Part shown: one piece after another, positions 33,176 through 37,181 of the stretch
Layout: each line of letters opens with the position of its first letter
Position numbering within the stretch: position 1 is the stretch's first letter
NCBI GenBank assembly: GCA_021826965.1
Contig: JAKAYA010000018.1
Location: 1-37,181, forward strand
Reading direction: 5' to 3'
DNA: 37,181 bases
Origin: Nitrospirota bacterium
GTDB taxonomy: Bacteria; Nitrospirota; Leptospirillia; Leptospirillales; Leptospirillaceae
The notes under the pieces: generated by a model
The model's input: the letters and a program-made list of their open reading frames with translations, nothing else
What the model was told of the DNA's origin: nothing
Databases searched by the model: none
Made by a program: the position numbers and the translations under genes

Positions 33176-34257
33176 TCCAGTCGCTCGATTTCCAGAGCCC
33201 GTTCCTGGGCTCTCAGAGCATCTACGAATGGATCGATGTTGCCTTCCATCACCTGGTCCAGCTGGTACAAGGTCATCCCGATCCGGTGATCGGTCACCCG
33301 ATTCTGCGGAAAGTTGTATGTCCGGATCCTTTCCGAACGGTCTCCCGTCCCGACCTGACTTTTCCTGTCCGAAGCGATCTGTTCGTTCTGACGAACCTGC
33401 TCCTTTTCCAACAGACGGGCGCGCAAGACTTTCATGGCCTTGGCCTTGTTCTTCAGCTGGGATCGTTCATCCTGGCAAGACACAACGATATTTGTCGGCA
33501 AATGGGTAATTCTGACAGCGGAATAGGTGGTGTTAACGCTCTGTCCCCCTGCGCTGGAAGCGCAAAAGGTATCGATTCTCAAATCTTTCGGATCGATCTG
33601 AACTTCGACTTCCGATGCTTCCGGTATCATCGCAACCGTCACGGTCGACGTGTGAATCCTTCCACCAGCCTCCGTCACCGGAACCCGCTGGACCCGGTGA
33701 ACACCGCTTTCGAACTTCAGGTGACTGAAGGCCCCGTACCCTTGTACATAAACGATTGTTTCACGGGCGCCTCCGATTTCCGTATCGTTCGTCTCCATGA
33801 CTTCAGACCGGAACCCTTTGCGTTCGATGAATCGAAGGTACATCCGGGCAAGTTCCCGCGCAAAAAGAGCAGCCTCTTCTCCGCCCGCTCCTGCACGGAT
33901 TTCCAGAAACAAATTCCGGGAATCCCGGTCGTCCCTTGGCAGAATCGAATCCAGAAGTCGGGTTTCGATTTCCTGGAGCTCCAGTCCAAGTTTTTTTTCT
34001 TCCTGGGGAACAAGATCCAGGAACTCCGGGTCCTGCCTCAGTTCCTGAAGATCTTTTTGCTGGTCGACGATCCTGAGATAACTTTCATACAGGGAAACGA
34101 TGTTTGAAAGTTCGGATTGATCCCGGGCCAACTTCATGTAAATGGCAGGATTGCGGGAAACCTCCGGGTCCGCCATCTTTCCGGATATCTCCCGGTAACG
34201 TTCCCGCATGGACTCAAGCCTGGGACGGACTTTTTCGATAATTCCCGCCGTTGACAA
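33172..34257 (-). CDS. prfA: Peptide chain release factor 1
   Basis: 361 aa. Terminates translation at UAA and [21 protein letters not shown] is in domain 2, [18 protein letters not shown] contains the stop-codon-reading PxT tripeptide (PVT), and [19 protein letters not shown] carries the GGQ that is methylated by Prm[22 protein letters not shown]-type segment near the end is typical of RF1. The TTG start is preceded by GAGGA at 4 nt. Nine bases separate it from rpmE. Confidence 0.96.
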   Translation of the reverse strand: MSTAGIIEKVRPRLESMRERYREISGKMADPEVSRNPAIYMKLARDQSELSNIVSLYESYLRIVDQQKDLQELRQDPEFLDLVPQEEKKLGLELQEIETRLLDSILPRDDRDSRNLFLEIRAGAGGEEAALFARELARMYLRFIERKGFRSEVMETNDTEIGGARETIVYVQGYGAFSHLKFESGVHRVQRVPVTEAGGRIHTSTVTVAMIPEASEVEVQIDPKDLRIDTFCASSAGGQSVNTTYSAVRITHLPTNIVVSCQDERSQLKNKAKAMKVLRARLLEKEQVRQNEQIASDRKSQVGTGDRSERIRTYNFPQNRVTDHRIGMTLYQLDQVMEGNIDPFVDALRAQERALEIERLE

Positions 34258-34266
34258 AATTTCCTC

Positions 34267-34473
34267 TTACTTCTTGCCCTGTCCGTATTTTTTCATGAAA
34301 CGATCCACCCGCCCTTCGGTATCCACAATTTTCTGGGTACCAGTGAAGAAGGGATGGCATTCATTGCAAATATCCAGCTTGACGTTGCCGACTGTGGTCC
34401 GCGTGACAAACGTGTTTCCACAGGCACAAACAACAGTGGCGACCTTATATTCCGGATGAATCCCGCTTTTCAT
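34267..34473 (-). CDS. rpmE: 50S ribosomal protein L31 (zinc-binding form)
   Basis: 68 aa. [22 protein letters not shown] and [29 protein letters not shown] cover the L31 fold. Cysteines C16, C18, C36 and C39 make this the zinc-carrying (C+) type, not the zinc-free paralogue induced by starvation. Ribosome site GGGAGAG before the ATG. It lies between rho and prfA. Confidence 0.97.
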   Translation of the reverse strand: MKSGIHPEYKVATVVCACGNTFVTRTTVGNVKLDICNECHPFFTGTQKIVDTEGRVDRFMKKYGQGKK

Positions 34474-34537
34474 TTTTCTCTCCCTTTGATTATATGGGGG
34501 AAGGAACCTGGCCTGCCCCGTTCCTGGATGAATGGCC

Positions 34538-35788
34538 TCAGCCTTTCATCATCCTTTCCAAAAATTCCTTATTCCCTTTCGTCCCCTTCATGTTGCTGAG
34601 CAAATATTCCATGTCATCCTGGGGGTTGTTCGAATTGAGCGCTTTCCGGAGGATCCAGATCTTGTTCAGGTCATCCTTGTCAAGCAGAAGCTCTTCTTTA
34701 CGGGTTCCGGAAAGGGTGACATTGATCGCCGGAAAAATCCGACGATCCGACAAGTGCCTGTCCAAATGGAGCTCCATATTACCAGTACCCTTGAACTCCT
34801 CAAAAATGACATCGTCCATCCGGCTTCCGGTGTCGATCAGAGCTGTGGCGATAATCGTCAGACTCCCTCCCTCTTCGATGTTCCGGGCCGAACCAAAAAA
34901 CCGTTTTGGCCTCTGCAGGGCGTTTGAGTCCAGACCACCGGACAGGACTTTCCCGGAAGGGGGGGCGACAGTGTTGAAAGCCCTGGCCAGACGAGTGATA
35001 CTGTCGAGAAGGATCACCACATCTTTTTGAGACTCGGCCAGTCTCTTGGCTTTTTCCAAAACCATCTCCGCCACCTGAATATGCCTCTGCGGCGGCTCAT
35101 CAAAAGTCGAGCTGACAACTTCACCCTTGACCTGTCGCACCATGTCTGTCACTTCTTCCGGCCTTTCATCGATCAGCAGGACGATCAGAACGATATCCGG
35201 ATAATTTTTGGAGATGGCTTTGGCAAGGCCCTGGAGCAACATCGTCTTTCCGGTCCGGGGCGGTGCCACAATCAGACCCCTCTGACCTTTTCCGATGGGT
35301 GTCACCAAATCCATCACCCGCATGGACAGATCTTCCTGGGAATGCTCCAGGCGAATGCGCTCCATCGGATAGAGAGGCGTCAGATTGTCGAAGAGGATTT
35401 TTTCGCGGCCGGAATCCGAGTCTTCAAAATTGACCTTCTCCACCTTCAGCATCGCGAAATATCGTTCCCCCTCCTTCGGAGGACGTATCTGGCCCCATAC
35501 AGTATCGCCTGTTCTCAGATTAAAACGCCGGATCTGGGAAGGGGAAACATAGATATCATCCGGACCAGGAAGGTAGTTGTACAAGGGAGACCGGAGAAAA
35601 CCGAACCCGTCCTGAAGAATTTCAAGAACTCCCTCTCCAGTGATAGGCCCGTTTTTATCCGATTGCGCCTGAAGGAGTGCAAAAATCAGATCCTGCTTCC
35701 GGAGGTTGACTGCCCCTTCGATATGAAGCTCCTTCGCCACCTCGGTCAATTCTGCGATACTTTTCTCTTTCAATTCCGCTAGATTCAT
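34538..35788 (-). CDS. rho: Transcription termination factor Rho
   Basis: 416 aa, the usual length. Hexameric RNA translocase. The N-terminal helix bundle is [22 protein letters not shown], the cold-shock RNA-binding domain has [16 protein letters not shown] (53-68) and [19 protein letters not shown], and the Walker A AGRTGKT equivalent reads APPRTGKT (175-182). [35 protein letters not shown] and the Q/R loops follow. The ATG at 35788 has GAGAGG upstream. It appears to lead the 11-kb minus-strand unit down to the HIT gene. Confidence 0.97.
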   Translation of the reverse strand: MNLAELKEKSIAELTEVAKELHIEGAVNLRKQDLIFALLQAQSDKNGPITGEGVLEILQDGFGFLRSPLYNYLPGPDDIYVSPSQIRRFNLRTGDTVWGQIRPPKEGERYFAMLKVEKVNFEDSDSGREKILFDNLTPLYPMERIRLEHSQEDLSMRVMDLVTPIGKGQRGLIVAPPRTGKTMLLQGLAKAISKNYPDIVLIVLLIDERPEEVTDMVRQVKGEVVSSTFDEPPQRHIQVAEMVLEKAKRLAESQKDVVILLDSITRLARAFNTVAPPSGKVLSGGLDSNALQRPKRFFGSARNIEEGGSLTIIATALIDTGSRMDDVIFEEFKGTGNMELHLDRHLSDRRIFPAINVTLSGTRKEELLLDKDDLNKIWILRKALNSNNPQDDMEYLLSNMKGTKGNKEFLERMMKG

Positions 35789-36260
35789 AAAAACCTCTCG
35801 CCCATCCTCCTGCCCCAAGAACGGGTAAAGACGGACAGACAGTTATCGTTCAGGAACCACTCCGGTTCCCCTCTCCTAAAACGACGACGTCAACTTACAG
35901 CCGACTCGACAAAATCCGGCCGACCTTCCCGACACACGGTCGACTCTGCTTGTTCCTTCAGAACGGAACGCTTCATTCGAGAAGCACAGGAAGTGACCAA
36001 TTCCTTGTTTCCGACAAGGAAGGTTTCTGCGACCAGGGAAATCCCGGCATTGCATCGTCAAGAATCATACCGGGAAAAAATGGGAAGTTCCTCCCCCGAA
36101 AACGGACGGAAAAAGACCTTCAAATGATTTCATACGGCTTCCAAGGGGGTTTTTATCAAGATCGATCCAATAGGGGATGACCGGTCCTTCAGCCGCCTCA
36201 CTTTGGTCTACGACGGTATCCGGAACGGTGAAGGCATGTTTTCAAATTTTTCAGGCATGC

Positions 36261-36299
36261 ATATTGAGTATCAATATATGAAGACGGGACCGTTGTCAA
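36261..36299 (-). promoter_or_regulatory. Promoter with operator-like palindrome upstream of rho
   Basis: A consensus TTGACA (36299-36294) is followed after 17 nt by TATTGA (36276-36271), or after 15 nt by TATATT. Over the -10 region lies a perfect 17-nt palindrome ATATTGA-N3-TCAATAT (36261-36277). The palindrome suggests a dimeric repressor site. The rho start codon is about 475 nt downstream. Confidence 0.5.
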
Positions 36300-36308
36300 G
36301 AAACGGCC

Positions 36309-36330
36309 GGAGAGCCGTCTCCGGCTCTCC
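36309..36330 (-). terminator. Probable terminator hairpin of the cytochrome gene
   Basis: A 9-bp perfect stem GGAGAGCCG/CGGCTCTCC with loop TCTC, 17 bases after the cytochrome stop. The T-run after it on the minus strand is poor (GGCCGTTTCTTG), so termination may be partial. Confidence 0.6.
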
Positions 36331-36347
36331 AACCCTACTTTCTGATA

Positions 36348-36902
36348 TTACTTGGCTGCTGTGTTCAGGAATTCCGGCTTCAGGTTACCGGCAGCTTCTT
36401 CATGAACAGGCTGTTTGGAAACCCAGTCGGCGGACCCGGTCACGCAATCCATGTCGCCGCCACAACCGAGGCTTCTTTCGTAAATGACAGCTTCCCATGC
36501 CTGCTTGTCGGTAATCTGACCGGCGCTGACAAAACCGACCATTGCCGGCTGGAGGGGCGAACCATTCGAAACAACCCAGAACATTTCACCAGCTGTCCGG
36601 ACCTGCTCGAACTGATGGTTTGTAAAGTTCCGGGGACCAGGATCCATACCCGCCGCGCCAGGTCCATTGCCGTCACCGGCCACTCCATGGCAGGTGTAGC
36701 AGGTACCTGCACCATTGAACACTTCCTTGCCCTTGGCGATCATGTCTGCCGTGACGGGGAAAGGGGGTTTCATTGCTTTTGCTGCAGCCAGCTGGTCCGC
36801 AGGAACGCGGGGCTTCAGAATGTCCAGCTCAGCAGCGAAAGATGACGCTGTGGCAAAGCCCAGCACAGCAGCACCCATAACAGCCACTGTCCACATCCTC
36901 AT
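36348..36902 (-). CDS. Exported monohaem c-type cytochrome
   Basis: 184 aa. A Sec signal peptide spans 1-24 (MRMWTVAVMGAAVLGFATAS, cleavage after FAA). One haem site, C68-Y-T-C71-H72, is preceded by GKEVFNGAGTCYT, as in class I cytochrome c. GDGNGPGAAGMDPGPRNF is typical of periplasmic diheme- or oxidase-linked cytochromes, and M121 in PLQPAM is a plausible axial ligand. A further cysteine pair C147/C153 (CGGDMDC) may form a disulfide. A role in the periplasmic respiratory chain, possibly iron oxidation, is inference from the likely organism. The ATG follows GGAGG at 9 nt. An IS right end lies ~60 bases upstream. Confidence 0.92.
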   Translation of the reverse strand: MRMWTVAVMGAAVLGFATASSFAAELDILKPRVPADQLAAAKAMKPPFPVTADMIAKGKEVFNGAGTCYTCHGVAGDGNGPGAAGMDPGPRNFTNHQFEQVRTAGEMFWVVSNGSPLQPAMVGFVSAGQITDKQAWEAVIYERSLGCGGDMDCVTGSADWVSKQPVHEEAAGNLKPEFLNTAAK

Positions 36903-36962
36903 AAGTTACGCCCTCCATACAAATAAGAATAGGTTAACAGAACAAGACTTCCCCCCTTACCA

Positions 36963-37053
36963 TTGACGGGAAAGCCGAAAGAAGCCCGGCTTTGAATCAA
37001 GGCGCAAGGGTTGTCGGGAACCGGACACATTCAACCATGCTCTGTCACCATTG
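36963..37053 (-). mobile_element. Probable right end of the second tnpB element
   Basis: Between the tnpB stop and about 36963 are a hairpin AAAGCCG/CGGCTTT with a 9-nt spacer (36971-36993) and a smaller GTCACC/GGTGAC stem near the stop. On the minus strand TCAA follows the hairpin by 4 nt (36966-36963), matching the right-end cleavage tetranucleotide of IS608-like elements. In TnpB systems the guide RNA comes from this same 3' end; that is expected rather than shown. Confidence 0.5.
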
Positions 37054-37181
37054 TCAAGGTGACTGCTCCCCGCGGAAAACGGCGGAGCTTCCCCGAGACT
37101 CCCGCCCGAATCTCAAAATGTTCAGAGAGGCGTTGCGGTCCCGGTCTTTTGTCATCCCGCAGCACGGACAGCGGCATCCTT
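37054..37181 (-). mobile_element. tnpB: IS200/IS605-type tnpB, 3' end only (runs off the right edge)
   Basis: The last 42 codons on the minus strand read GCRCPCCGMTKDRDRNASLN followed by ILRFGRES and a short tail to a TGA at 37056-37054. CPxCG followed by DRDxNASxNIL is the zinc-ribbon plus last RuvC segment at the C-terminus of TnpB, with the final catalytic Asp in RDRNAS. The N-terminal part is beyond the window. Whether it belongs to the same family copy as the partial tnpB at the left edge cannot be told, since the two fragments cover different parts of the protein. Confidence 0.85.

Larger units (their letters stand above)
35789..36347. other. 559-base gene-free region: rho leader and promoter
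   Basis: No convincing coding sequence on either strand; only very short minus-strand frames without ribosome sites. Visible elements: a GGAACC/GGTTCC hairpin (35853-35869), a perfect 8-bp hairpin TTCCTTGT/ACAAGGAA (36001-36021), a promoter with a palindrome (36261-36299) and the cytochrome terminator hairpin (36309-36330). Confidence 0.6.

Noticed and set aside
34481-34500. TATAAT between rho and rpmE as an internal promoter
   Set aside because: The -35 position reads GC-rich sequence unlike TTGACA, and the implied start would fall in the ribosome site.
36001-36180. Small minus-strand frames in the rho leader (for example one starting MILDDAMPG), considered as leader peptides
   Set aside because: No Shine-Dalgarno and no hint of conservation; kept only as part of the leader.

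Overview
The window looks like chromosomal backbone from an acidophilic, Leptospirillum-like member of the Nitrospirae. I base this on the moderately GC-rich bacterial codon use, the many TTG and GTG starts, the gene-dense minus-strand operons and the exported c-type cytochrome. The phylum is inference, not something the sequence proves. Almost every gene is a recognisable housekeeping gene. Both edges of the window lie inside an IS200/IS605-type tnpB gene, which suggests that this is a contig or segment bounded by copies of a repeated element.

Layout. 1-180: 5' end of a tnpB on the minus strand with a perfect left-end hairpin. 485-3703 (plus): HD-GYP protein, lipA, gpmA and a coupled 53-aa membrane peptide, closed by a strong bidirectional terminator. 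3788-4524 (minus): a PuuD-type membrane domain protein and a 32-aa membrane peptide. 5004-7044 (plus): RhlE-type DEAD-box helicase and a class I glutamine amidotransferase-like hydrolase, meeting murI head-on. 6911-13214 (minus): ABC-F ATPase, DHH phosphoesterase, rph, rdgB, nagZ, murI. 13444-14867 (minus): pseudouridine synthase and Hsp20. 15092-15709 (plus): lytic transglycosylase, overlapping a small minus-strand membrane protein.

16113-23428 (minus) is an extended macromolecular synthesis operon: rpsU, yqeY, dnaG, rpoD, a CAU-anticodon tRNA starting 2 nt after the rpoD stop, a C4 zinc-ribbon protein, rnhA, the RNase P RNA and an HD phosphohydrolase. The junctions are so tight that RNase P RNA and one of its tRNA substrates are probably on one transcript. 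HU lies divergently at 23740-24048.

24072-35788 (minus) is a second very long unit: rho, rpmE, prfA, prmC, murA, then a complete run hisG-D-C-B-H-A-F-IE, ending in a HIT hydrolase. Most junctions overlap. Upstream of rho is a long leader whose promoter carries a perfect palindrome. A monohaem cytochrome c (36348-36902) follows, then the right end and 3' end of a second tnpB.

No CRISPR array, prophage, restriction or defence island is visible. The most interesting material is in the operon architecture (rnpB and tRNA embedded among coding genes), two genes without a conventional start codon (hisG, dnaG), structured leaders (rho, ABC-F, helicase), a substituted catalytic motif in MurI, and the tnpB-bounded edges.
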